Position numbers and translations under genes: made by a program. Source: Planctomycetota bacterium (lineage in GTDB: Bacteria > Planctomycetota > UBA1135 > JALUZX01). From it: a DNA stretch of 5,430 nt. The notes beneath the pieces are model-generated. The model searched no databases, was not told where the DNA came from, and saw only the letters and a list, made by a program, of their open reading frames with translations. Of this stretch, positions 1-5,430 are shown in pieces (position 1 is the first letter of the stretch; each line of letters starts with the position of its first letter). The stretch spans positions 1 through 5,430 of the forward strand of contig JALUZX010000809.1 in the NCBI GenBank assembly GCA_027011425.1, read 5' to 3'.

Positions 1-25
1 GGTTCAAATCCAGCACGGCCCACCA
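1..25 (+). tRNA. 3' end of a tRNA gene, probably tRNA-Lys (partial)
   Basis: The first 25 bases are the end of a tRNA. They show a T-loop TTCAAAT (3-9), the 3' strand of the T-stem CCAGC (10-14), a seven-base acceptor strand ACGGCCC (15-21), discriminator A (22) and an encoded CCA (23-25). The acceptor strand implies a 5' end GGGCCGT, which resembles bacterial tRNA-Lys (E. coli tRNA-Lys ends ACGACCC-ACCA). The anticodon lies outside the window, so the lysine identity is an inference; Ile or Ala types with a similar acceptor remain possible. The tRNA nature itself is secure. Its 3' end directly borders the restriction-modification cassette, a usual kind of integration site. Confidence 0.85.
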
Positions 26-46
26 TTTTTCGACCCCACCACGGAA

Positions 47-77
47 TCCGGGAAGGGTTCGCAGGTTCCGGACTTTT
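47..77 (+). terminator. Possible rho-independent terminator of the tRNA transcript
   Basis: TCCGG-G-AA (47-54) can pair with TTCCGGA (66-72), leaving one bulged G and an 11-base loop, and CTTTT (73-77) follows. The hairpin starts 22 bases after the encoded CCA, where a tRNA transcript would be expected to end. The T-run is short and the stem has a bulge, so the call is moderate. A T5 run at 26-30, immediately after CCA, might also contribute. Confidence 0.45.
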
Positions 78-143
78 GTCGTAACCGCCGTCCTTGGCGC
101 CCCATGGAAGGCCCCATCCTTCTATCCCCGGCCCAGTCCCCCT

Positions 144-179
144 AAAAAAACGTGGAGTCAAGGATCCCTGGCCTGGATC
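144..179 (-). terminator. Weak terminator-like element downstream of the nuclease gene
   Basis: On the minus strand, 33 bases past the nuclease stop codon, a hairpin GATCC-(7 nt)-GGATC (179-163) is followed after 12 bases by seven T (150-144). The T-run is too far from the stem for a classical intrinsic terminator, so this is only a candidate end for the restriction-modification transcript. The remainder of 78-211 shows no gene that I can support. Confidence 0.2.
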
Positions 180-211
180 TTCAATAGAACGGCCGTTTGG
201 GGACAACGAAT

Positions 212-769
212 TTATGCCCCCACCTGCCATTTTCGGAGAATCTCGTATGCCTGCTCCAGGCTTCCCCCGTAAGGCTTCAACCATTCCGGAGGATTCGAAG
301 CCCGGAAGGACAACCAGAAGGTGTCGGTTCCGCCCCTACCCCTGTGCTGGGGAGTGTGGCCGATCACGTGTTGACGAAGAACCTCTTTTGAAACAACCCA
401 GCAATGAGCATCAAAGGGTGAAATGCCGAGGCATACTGCAAATTCGTAATTCTGGTCTCGGAACTGCTGGAACTTGTAGACGCCACTTTTCCAGAGTGTC
501 GAGAACTTGATCTCGACCCGCCGCCCGGCTATGACCCTGTCAGCCTCCGAATCTCCGCTGGAAGTGACGTCCAGCCCTTTAGCCGCACACCAGCCAGCGA
601 CGAGTTGCTCTCCGATCTTTCCGACTTGACGCGAGGGGCGTTCTCGAATCCAGGCGAAAGGGCTGCCCGCCCATGGGTCGTCTTCACCCTCGCGGACATA
701 TTCTCTCTTGAGCGTTCCTGCAAAGTTCGCAAGCATCAATACTTCCGGATCCCTGATCTTGTATTTCAA
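212..769 (-). CDS. Putative Type II restriction endonuclease (PD-(D/E)XK fold)
   Basis: A small protein of 185 aa when started at TTG 769. It carries a PD-(D/E)XK nuclease signature: helix glutamate in GKIGEQ (E54), SEADRVI with D77, then VEIKFS with E86 and K88 (D-x8-E-x-K), followed by a Gln-rich FQQFRDQ. That arrangement is typical of restriction enzymes and related DNA nucleases, with the metal bound by D77 and E86. It lies directly downstream of a DNA methyltransferase on the same strand, which makes restriction of unmodified DNA the natural inference. TTG 769 was chosen because AAGGAG (782-777) lies seven bases upstream. An in-frame TTG at 787 would add six residues and overlap the methyltransferase by 14 bases, but has no clear ribosome site. 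I do not recognise a named enzyme or target site. The conserved-looking block WKSGVYKFQQFRDQNYEF and a His-rich stretch (H134-H142) may shape the active site or specificity. The gene is less GC-rich than those to the right. Confidence 0.72.
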   Translation of the reverse strand: MKYKIRDPEVLMLANFAGTLKREYVREGEDDPWAGSPFAWIRERPSRQVGKIGEQLVAGWCAAKGLDVTSSGDSEADRVIAGRRVEIKFSTLWKSGVYKFQQFRDQNYEFAVCLGISPFDAHCWVVSKEVLRQHVIGHTPQHRGRGGTDTFWLSFRASNPPEWLKPYGGSLEQAYEILRKWQVGA

Positions 770-773
770 CCGC

Positions 774-1706
774 TCACTCCTTTTCAACCCGTTTCTTTGA
801 AAAAAGGCCGCGTTGCCTCACTTCCGCCTGGTGGGGTTTCGGATCAAAACCAACCCATTCTATCCCCTCCTCGCCGTCGAACCGCCTCGCCATAACCGCA
901 AGGGCTTCCGGGTTGTTGTCAACCAGAATAAAGCGCCGGCCCAATTCGAGAGCGGCGGCCCCGGTCGTCCCGCTCCCGGCGAAGAAATCGAGAACCACCG
1001 ACCCGGGACGGGACGAGGCCTGGAGGATACGCCTCAAGATTCCGAGAGGCTTCTGTGTCGGATACCCGGTCTTCTCCCTGCCGTTTGTGGGGACGATGGT
1101 GTGCCACCACGTGTCTGTCGGCAGTTTTCCCCGGGCCGCCTTTTTCGGTCCGACAAGACCCGGAGCCATGTAGGGGATACGCTCGATCTCTTCGGTGTTG
1201 AAAACGTAGTGTGAAGGGTCTTTTGCGTAGAGAAGGATGTTGTCGTGTTTCGGAGGCCATCGATTCTTTGGTCTCCCTCCATAGTCATATGCCCAGATGA
1301 TCTCGTTCAGAAAGGCCTCGCGCCCGAAGATAGTATCCAGGAGGACTTTGCAATAGTGGACCTCGCGGTAGTCCACATGGAAATAAAGACAGCCTTCGGC
1401 CGAGAGGACCCGGTAGGCCTCGATGAGGCGCGGCTCGAGGAAAGCAAGGTAGTCGTCGAAAAGATCAGAAAACCGCTTGGTCCCCACGACGATGCTCTTG
1501 TAACGGCGCCCCTGGAAACCAAGGCGGTCCCCTTTCGCCGAGCGCACTGTCTTAATCTGCGTCCTCTGCTGGACCTTCCCCGTATTGAACGGGGGATCGA
1601 TGTAGATCAGATCCACGGATTCCGCCGGGAGCGAACGTAGAAACTCCAGGTTTTCCGCAAGGCAAACCTTCCCAATCACACCTGCCTCCATTACGGGTCC
1701 TGCCAC
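774..1706 (-). CDS. Site-specific DNA methyltransferase, beta class, probably adenine-N6
   Basis: A 310-aa protein of the N6_N4 DNA methyltransferase family that transfers a methyl group from S-adenosylmethionine to a base in a short target sequence. The catalytic motif IV is IYIDPPFNTG (D37-P-P-F40). The presumed target-recognition region lies at about 135-215, including GRPKNRWPPKHDNILLYAK. Motif X (PTQKPLGILRRIL, 216-228) and the SAM-binding motif I (DFFAGSGTTGAAALELG, 240-256) follow, with D263 as the probable ribose-binding acid. The order IV, recognition domain, X, I defines the beta class, and DPPF favours m6A over m4C, where SPP is usual. The start is GTG 1706, with GGAG (1718-1715) eight bases upstream; an ATG five codons in is a weaker alternative. 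The gene is full length with all motifs intact. It precedes the nuclease, so host protection would be made first. Recognition sequence cannot be read from the protein. Confidence 0.93.
   Translation of the reverse strand: MAGPVMEAGVIGKVCLAENLEFLRSLPAESVDLIYIDPPFNTGKVQQRTQIKTVRSAKGDRLGFQGRRYKSIVVGTKRFSDLFDDYLAFLEPRLIEAYRVLSAEGCLYFHVDYREVHYCKVLLDTIFGREAFLNEIIWAYDYGGRPKNRWPPKHDNILLYAKDPSHYVFNTEEIERIPYMAPGLVGPKKAARGKLPTDTWWHTIVPTNGREKTGYPTQKPLGILRRILQASSRPGSVVLDFFAGSGTTGAAALELGRRFILVDNNPEALAVMARRFDGEEGIEWVGFDPKPHQAEVRQRGLFSKKRVEKE
777..782 (-). promoter_or_regulatory. Ribosome binding site deciding the nuclease start
   Basis: AAGGAG on the minus strand lies at the very end of the methyltransferase gene and directly abuts its TGA stop (776-774). 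It stands seven bases before TTG 769, an ideal spacing, and argues for that start over TTG 787. The layout suggests coupled translation: ribosomes finishing the methyltransferase would reinitiate on the nuclease. Confidence 0.6.
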
Positions 1707-1714
1707 CTTGATCT

Positions 1715-1718
1715 CTCC
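1715..1718 (-). promoter_or_regulatory. Ribosome binding site for the DNA methyltransferase
   Basis: GGAG (within GGAGAG, 1718-1713) lies eight bases before GTG 1706 on the minus strand and supports this start over the ATG at codon 6, which has only a poorly placed AAGGTGG upstream. Confidence 0.5.
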
Positions 1719-1728
1719 ATGGCAAAGA

Positions 1729-1759
1729 ATTAGGCAATACTTGTAAAAAATAAGGTCAA
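1729..1759 (-). promoter_or_regulatory. Candidate promoter of the restriction-modification cassette
   Basis: On the minus strand TTGACC (1759-1754) is a near-consensus -35 box, and CCTAAT (1734-1729) could be a -10 box (four of six matches). The spacing is 19 bases, slightly long. The surrounding AT-rich stretch, which includes a TTATTTTTTACA run, stands out from the GC-rich neighbourhood. It would place the RNA start just ahead of the methyltransferase ribosome site, leaving a very short leader. No operator for a controller protein is visible. Confidence 0.3.
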
Positions 1760-1769
1760 AACCCCATTG

Positions 1770-1830
1770 TCGGGCCGGTGGCCTCTACGGCCGCCCTTGC
1801 GGGTGCGACCCGAACGGGAAACCGGCCCGA
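1770..1830. repeat. 10-bp perfect inverted repeat with internal hairpins
   Basis: TCGGGCCGGT at 1770-1779 is the exact reverse complement of ACCGGCCCGA at 1821-1830, with 41 bases between. The loop contains a small stem GGGT-GCG-ACCC (1801-1811). No T-run follows on either strand, so a simple terminator is unlikely. It could be a structured RNA segment, a protein-binding site, or chance in GC-rich DNA. Confidence 0.45.
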
Positions 1831-2018
1831 GTTCCGGGCGGGGCCGAACCTCCCCGGGGAGCACGATCCGGCCCTGGGCGGAAATCTTAGCATGGATGAT
1901 TCATGAAGAATCGCCGTGAAAATCGGGAGGCGCCCCCCGGCGTGGAGCACGCAGGGGTGAAGACTGCAGGCGGCCCGGGGCAGCTGGGGTAAGAGAAGTC
2001 TTTCCCGAACCTCCCGTG

Positions 2019-2033
2019 GGTCCAGGAAGGACC
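2019..2033 (+). repeat. Small hairpin upstream of the SAM-methyltransferase gene
   Basis: GGTCC (2019-2023) and GGACC (2029-2033) form a perfect five-pair stem with loop AGGAA. It lies about 50 bases before the start codon, in what should be the transcribed leader. The role is unknown, and its small size means chance cannot be excluded. Confidence 0.3.
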
Positions 2034-2065
2034 GCCATGCTTCAATAGCGGGAAGAAGAAGAAGG

Positions 2066-2071
2066 AAGGAG
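2066..2071 (+). promoter_or_regulatory. Ribosome binding site selecting TTG 2081
   Basis: AAGGAG ends nine bases before TTG 2081 and only two bases before ATG 2074. The ATG lies in another frame and would stop after 16 codons (TGA 2122-2124). Spacing and frame therefore both favour TTG as the true start. The purine-rich run from 2050 extends the pairing potential. Confidence 0.55.
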
Positions 2072-2080
2072 CCATGGGCT

Positions 2081-2719
2081 TTGACCGAGGAATCCCCTTT
2101 CGACTGGATGGCCGCGGGGTATGAGAGGTGGCACGCCACGCCCAAGGGTAAGGCCTGTATCGCCTTGGAGGAGGAGGCCTTGGGCGCCCTTCTGCCGCCG
2201 GGGCGGAGCGGGGCCCTCCTCGAGATGGGTTGCGGCACGGCCTTCTGGTTTCCCTTCTGGCGGCGTGCGGGCTACGAGCCCTTCGGCCTGGACCTTTCCC
2301 TTCCCATGCTGGAGCAGGCCCGCGCCAAGGGGGAGAAGCGGCTGGTCCAGGGCAGGGCCGAGGCGCCCCCTATCCGCAAAGCCACCTTTTCCTGCGTGGC
2401 CTTTCTCACGACCCTCGAGTTCGTCCCCGACCCGGAGAAGGCCCTGTCCCGGGCGGCCGGGCTCCTCCTTCCCGGGGGAAGCCTTCTTTTGGGGGTCCTG
2501 GGCGCCGACTCGCCCATGGCCCGATCCAGGAAGGCCTCGGGCCAGCCCCCCTGGAACCAGGCGAGGTTTTTCACGGCCGTCGAGCTTGATGACCTCCTCT
2601 CCCCTTTCGGAAAACCCCGGATCGTCCCCGCCCGGCCCCTTCCACCGGAATTCCCGCCCCGGGGGGAGGGGCCGGAAGAGCCCTTCTTCCTGGTGGCGGC
2701 GGTCTCCCTCGAAGGGTGA
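2081..2719 (+). CDS. Class I SAM-dependent methyltransferase (Methyltransf_11/UbiE-like)
   Basis: A 212-aa soluble protein with a Rossmann-type methyltransferase fold. The N-terminal ESPFDWMAAGYERWHATPKGK block (4-24) is typical of small-molecule methyltransferases of this group. SAM-binding motif I is LLEMGCGTA (46-54), the acid after strand 2 is D71 in FGLDLS, the next loop is GRAEAPPI (91-98), and TTLEFVPDPEKAL (110-122) matches the usual motif after strand 4. The LLPGGSLLLGVL stretch (129-140) corresponds to the strand 5 region. The substrate cannot be told; the family includes methylases of quinones, amino acids and metabolites. The third glycine of motif I is alanine (A54), a mild departure. 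The start is TTG, supported by AAGGAG nine bases upstream. No signal peptide or membrane segment is seen. Codons are strongly GC-biased, unlike the cassette on the left. It ends three bases from the stop of the convergent barrel gene. Confidence 0.9.
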   Translation: MTEESPFDWMAAGYERWHATPKGKACIALEEEALGALLPPGRSGALLEMGCGTAFWFPFWRRAGYEPFGLDLSLPMLEQARAKGEKRLVQGRAEAPPIRKATFSCVAFLTTLEFVPDPEKALSRAAGLLLPGGSLLLGVLGADSPMARSRKASGQPPWNQARFFTAVELDDLLSPFGKPRIVPARPLPPEFPPRGEGPEEPFFLVAAVSLEG

Positions 2720-2722
2720 CCC

Positions 2723-4939
2723 TCAAAACCGGTAGGTGTATTGGAGTTTCAGCACCGCCTCGTAGGACTCCGGAGCGAACCGCCCGTCCCTCCGGTCCAC
2801 GTTGTAGTTCCATACCAGGTAAGCGTCGGAGTAGGGGGTGATGGTCCACCGGAAACGGTTGTTCGTTCCCAGGAGCTTGCTCTCCGTATCGTATTGGATG
2901 TAGCTGGAAAAGTCCATGTCCGGCGAGAGGTTCAGTCGGATCCTCGATCCGTAGACGCTCTCGTGAAAATTCCCCTGGGGAAGGCGGGCGTTGTTGTTCT
3001 CGCTGGAAAAGGAAAGCGTCACCAGGGAGCAGGGCCGGAGGAAGAGGTCCACCTGAAAGGTGTCCAGGTGCCCCTCGTAGAAGGGGCCGAACCTCCAGGC
3101 GAACCCGACCGAAACGGGCCTCTTCGAGGCGCTGTCCACCTGGAAACGATACCTGACCCACCGGTAGGTTCCCTTGGGGATCACCACCCCGTCGGAGATC
3201 TCGAAATCCTCGTCCAGGCGCTCCCCCTGGGGCATCACATTGAACTCGATCTCGTCGCCCGCCTGGGTCTCGAAGTGGAAAGGCGCGGTGAAGACGGTGT
3301 AGGACTCCCACTTGCCTTCCAGTTTCGTATAATACCTGATCCCGGATTCAAAATACCATTGCCGGATGAAAGAGTTCTCCGGCCTGGGCATGAAGTCGCA
3401 GCCCAAGTGGAATTTCTGGACCCCCCTTCGCGGCACGAACCCCAGGGAGGGATCGAACTCCTTCCCGATCCGCTTGTAGTCCAGGGAGATGTCCCATAGA
3501 TCGTTGGGGTAGTCGATCTTTCCGCCGACGGCGGACTTGCTCCCGCCCCTCAACCCCGCCCGGTCCATGGTGAGCCCCCAGACGCCGACGAGGAAGTTCT
3601 TGTCCCCCCGGAACTTGCTGGTCTGGTAGGTGAAATCCGTCCCGGCCATCCAGGAGCCGCCCCTGCCCAGGGGATCCCCCGCCGTGGCGATCACGCCCAC
3701 GGAAGACTCCTCCAGGACGTCCCGCCTCAGCCGGACCACGCCCATCTCCGTGGACGGGGCCACGCCGTCCTCCTTGCCCGTCCGGACCCCCAGGGCCCCG
3801 ACGCTGGTCTTTCCAACCCGGCCGACCACCTTGGCGCCGTAATCCAGGGGCACCGTACGCCCGCTCACGAGCCCGATCCTCCTGCTGTGGAAAGGAACCA
3901 CGTCGGTCCGGAGGCCCAGGCCGAAATCGAAGGCGTCCCGCCCCTCGAGAAAGAAGGTCCGTTTCTCGGGAAAGAAGAGCGGGAACCGGGTCAGGTTGAG
4001 CCTTCGGGTGTCCACTTCCGTCTCGGCGAAATCCGTGTTGAAGGTCAGCGCCCCCAGGAGGTCGGGCGTGATCCTCCATTCCACGTCCAGGCTCAGGTCC
4101 GTGTCCACGTCCGGGCTCCTTCCCCTGGCCTTCTTCCCGTAGCTGGCCACGCCGGAAGGACGAATACTGATTCCGTATCCCAGGTTGAAGTCCGGGAGGT
4201 TCGTGAGGAGGCCCGCGTGGCTCGTCTGGGTGACCCGCCAGTCCCTGCTGATCCCCGCCCAGCGGCTGTTCTCCCGGATCCTCTCGATCCGGCGCTCCAC
4301 GTTGAAATGCCAGGAGTGGAGACCCTTCTTGAAGCCCAGGGTGAGGATGGGAATCCGGATCTCCACGGACCAGCCGTAGGCCCCCCTGTGGGCGGCGGCC
4401 TCCCAGATCCCGTCCCAGCTCGAATCGAAGCTCTCCCCCCTCCGGGCCACGAGGGCGTCGAAACGGGCCCCCGAGGGATTTACGGCGAAGATGTATCCCG
4501 TCCGCCCGTCCATGTAGGTCCCGAGCACGACCCGCACGTGGTCTTCGCCGAAGATGTGGGCGTCCCTGGCCACGGAATAGCTCACGATCTTGTCCGGTTC
4601 CGGGTCCTCGCAGAGGATCCCGATCACCAGCCCCCCAGGGTCGGCCAGGACCTGGACACGGGTCCTTCCCGTGGGTTCGGCCCCCACGTTCGGCTCCACC
4701 ACGGTGAGGTTGGGAATGGCGTCGGCCTTCTTCCAGGCCGGTTCGTCCAGGATTCCGTCGAGCTTCAGGTCCTTGGGGAGGACCCCGCACCGGAGGACCG
4801 GGACCCTATCCTTTCCCTGCGCGGGGCGTGAGGCAGGCCCCCCCTGGGCCTGGAGCCTGGAAAGCCCCAAGGAAAGGAAGCAGGACGAAAGCAAGAGCAG
4901 TCCCCGGGCGGAACCCCACAGCCTGTTCTTCGAAGCCAT
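2723..4939 (-). CDS. DUF5916-type outer-membrane protein with N-terminal CBM9-like domain
   Basis: A 738-aa envelope protein. It opens with a Sec signal peptide: basic start MASKNR, hydrophobic GLLLLSSCFLSLGL, probable cut near LQAQ-G (about 32). A low-complexity spacer (GGPASRPAQGK) follows. Residues 57-220 resemble the CBM9-like domain found in this family (LKLDGILDEPAWKKADAI, EDHVRVVLGTYMDGRTGYIFAVNP, GYGWSVEIRIPILTLGFKK-like strands). The rest is barrel-like, with family hallmarks FPLFFPEKRTFFLEGRDAF (319-337) and KEFDPSLGFVPRRG (493-506). The protein ends in YTYRF, the C-terminal phenylalanine pattern recognised by the BAM machinery. The family is usually annotated as carbohydrate-binding family 9 domain protein; its real function is not known, and export or binding of a surface ligand is only a guess. 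ATG 4939 is chosen over TTG 4948 because the latter has AAGG immediately next to it with no spacing. A lipobox-like LSSC inside the signal is a weaker alternative reading. Confidence 0.9.
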   Translation of the reverse strand: MASKNRLWGSARGLLLLSSCFLSLGLSRLQAQGGPASRPAQGKDRVPVLRCGVLPKDLKLDGILDEPAWKKADAIPNLTVVEPNVGAEPTGRTRVQVLADPGGLVIGILCEDPEPDKIVSYSVARDAHIFGEDHVRVVLGTYMDGRTGYIFAVNPSGARFDALVARRGESFDSSWDGIWEAAAHRGAYGWSVEIRIPILTLGFKKGLHSWHFNVERRIERIRENSRWAGISRDWRVTQTSHAGLLTNLPDFNLGYGISIRPSGVASYGKKARGRSPDVDTDLSLDVEWRITPDLLGALTFNTDFAETEVDTRRLNLTRFPLFFPEKRTFFLEGRDAFDFGLGLRTDVVPFHSRRIGLVSGRTVPLDYGAKVVGRVGKTSVGALGVRTGKEDGVAPSTEMGVVRLRRDVLEESSVGVIATAGDPLGRGGSWMAGTDFTYQTSKFRGDKNFLVGVWGLTMDRAGLRGGSKSAVGGKIDYPNDLWDISLDYKRIGKEFDPSLGFVPRRGVQKFHLGCDFMPRPENSFIRQWYFESGIRYYTKLEGKWESYTVFTAPFHFETQAGDEIEFNVMPQGERLDEDFEISDGVVIPKGTYRWVRYRFQVDSASKRPVSVGFAWRFGPFYEGHLDTFQVDLFLRPCSLVTLSFSSENNNARLPQGNFHESVYGSRIRLNLSPDMDFSSYIQYDTESKLLGTNNRFRWTITPYSDAYLVWNYNVDRRDGRFAPESYEAVLKLQYTYRF

Positions 4940-4973
4940 GCCTCTCAACCTTGGACCGGACCCGGATGATTCG

Positions 4974-5009
4974 AAAAAACGGCACGGAGCGCCCGGGCAC
5001 CCCGTGCCG
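4974..5009 (-). terminator. Strong rho-independent terminator after the LamG-like gene
   Basis: On the minus strand CGGCACGG (5009-5002) pairs with CCGTGCCG (4987-4980), eight perfect pairs, and six T (4979-4974) follow directly. The loop is 14 bases and holds a further GCCCGGGC palindrome. It starts 39 bases past the stop of the LamG-like gene. The T-run ends only 34 bases before the ATG of the next gene, so it separates the two genes or acts as an attenuator between them. Confidence 0.8.
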
Positions 5010-5048
5010 GGGAAACAAGGAGCTTCAGACCTGGGAAAAGATGAAAGT

Positions 5049-5430
5049 CTACCAGGAGACCCGGAAGTCGTCGAAGTAACTGGCCGCGTCGGCCTTGGTC
5101 CAGAGCCCCACCCGTCCGGGCCTGGTGAAGGTGGAGTCCTCGGCCTGGAGGTATTTCTTCCCGTCGAAGTAGACTGTGATCCTCCGGCCCTTGGTCTTCA
5201 CGGTGATCCTGTGCCATTTCCGGGGATCCACCTTGAGCCTCACCCCGGTCAGCATGGACCGGCGGCCCCGCACCACCTTGTAGAGGCGGAAGTTGTCCTC
5301 CAGGGGGTTCCAGCGGGTGATGTAGTAGTTGTCCGCGTCCAGGGCCCGCCAGACCAGTCCGCCGCCCTGGTCTTCATCCCCCGTTCCGGCCTTGATCATC
5401 ACAGAAAGGGTCAGGTCCGCGGGGAAGACC
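5049..5430 (-). CDS. Concanavalin/LamG-like (DUF1080-related) protein, C-terminal part
   Basis: The reading frame is open through the right edge, so the N-terminus is missing; 127 complete codons are present before TAG. Visible residues begin VFPADLTLSVMMIKAGTGDEDQGGGLVWRALDADNYYITRWNP-like and continue with LEDNFRLYKVVRGRR, KWHRITVKTKGRRITVYFDGKKYLQ and GRVGLWTKADAASYFDDFRVSW. These are characteristic strands of the jelly-roll fold found in LamG, GH16-like and DUF1080 proteins of about 200-250 aa, usually secreted and assumed to bind or act on sugars. The catalytic residues of true hydrolases cannot be judged from this half. A GTG at 5402 is an internal codon, not the start, because family strands continue upstream of it. 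Its own terminator follows. A ligand-binding role is inference from the fold only. Confidence 0.8.
   Translation of the reverse strand, partial: VFPADLTLSVMIKAGTGDEDQGGGLVWRALDADNYYITRWNPLEDNFRLYKVVRGRRSMLTGVRLKVDPRKWHRITVKTKGRRITVYFDGKKYLQAEDSTFTRPGRVGLWTKADAASYFDDFRVSW

Larger units (their letters stand above)
1707..2080. other. Divergent intergenic region with several inverted repeats, no gene seen
   Basis: These 374 bases separate the methyltransferase start on the minus strand from the start of the next gene on the plus strand. They hold the AT-rich promoter candidate near the left end, then a GC-rich block (about 1765-1885) with a long-range inverted repeat, then small hairpins at 1898-1912 (GATTC-ATGAA-GAATC), 1931-1942 (CGCC-CCCC-GGCG) and 2019-2033, and finally a purine-rich run leading into the plus-strand ribosome site. 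Short reading frames here (for example 1903-1992, 29 codons) have no ribosome site. Promoters of the rightward gene must lie inside, but none could be picked out with confidence. Confidence 0.6.

Noticed and set aside
1..25. tRNA 3' end as an attachment site with a second copy inside the window
   Set aside because: No repeat of the tRNA end was found elsewhere in the window on reading both strands, and no integrase is present.
94..510. 138-codon plus-strand reading frame after the tRNA
   Set aside because: It is antisense to the nuclease gene, has low-complexity Pro/Arg-rich content, and shows no recognisable domain.
1903..1992. 29-codon plus-strand reading frame in the intergenic region
   Set aside because: There is no Shine-Dalgarno ahead of the ATG, no recognisable sequence, and this length is expected by chance.
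1811..2040. Cobalamin-riboswitch-like fragments (GGGAAACCGG near 1816, CCAGGAAGGACCGCC near 2022)
   Set aside because: The conserved core with CCCCGC-ACTGT is absent and the B12-box match is only partial, so the similarity is not sufficient.
3348..4790. 480-codon minus-strand reading frame
   Set aside because: It is a shifted frame of the barrel gene with Arg/Gly/Pro-rich content and no domain.
3887..4831. 314-codon plus-strand reading frame
   Set aside because: It lies antisense to the well-supported barrel gene; its Pro/Gly/Val/Glu-rich translation is what a GC-rich opposite strand gives.
4877..4888. Lipoprotein signal (LSSC) in the barrel protein
   Set aside because: The hydrophobic segment continues past the cysteine and a normal signal peptidase I site fits at LQAQ-G; a barrel protein with terminal F is usually not lipidated.

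Overview
The window reads as chromosomal DNA of a Gram-negative bacterium with high GC content. An outer-membrane beta-barrel gene with a Sec signal and a terminal phenylalanine supports the Gram-negative envelope. The genes on the right are very GC-rich: a hand count of 4201-4260 gives 44 G/C of 60. Three of the four genes whose start can be seen begin with GTG or TTG. The phylum cannot be fixed from the sequence. Relatives of the right-hand genes are frequent in groups such as Acidobacteria, Planctomycetes and related phyla, but that is family knowledge and not a placement.

Left part (1-1760): the window opens on the last 25 bases of a tRNA gene, probably tRNA-Lys, followed by a plausible terminator. 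Next, on the minus strand, is a compact two-gene cassette that looks like a Type II restriction-modification system. A beta-class DNA (probably adenine-N6) methyltransferase comes first, and a small PD-(D/E)XK nuclease follows it with a Shine-Dalgarno overlapping the methyltransferase stop. The cassette is less GC-rich than the rest (421-480 has 27 G/C of 60) and lies beside a tRNA 3' end, which fits acquisition by transfer. No integrase and no second copy of the tRNA end are present.

Middle (1707-2720): a 374-base intergenic stretch with several inverted repeats separates the cassette from a divergent class I SAM-dependent methyltransferase of small-molecule type, which starts at TTG. This gene ends three bases from the end of the convergent gene to its right.

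Right part (2723-5430, minus strand): a secreted outer-membrane protein combines an N-terminal CBM9-like domain with a DUF5916-type barrel. Upstream of it on the same strand is the C-terminal part of a concanavalin/LamG-like protein that runs off the window. A strong rho-independent terminator lies between the two, so they are probably not a simple operon, although both look like envelope or carbohydrate-related proteins. No CRISPR array, insertion sequence or integrase was seen. The most interesting system is the restriction-modification pair, whose nuclease I cannot match to a named enzyme.
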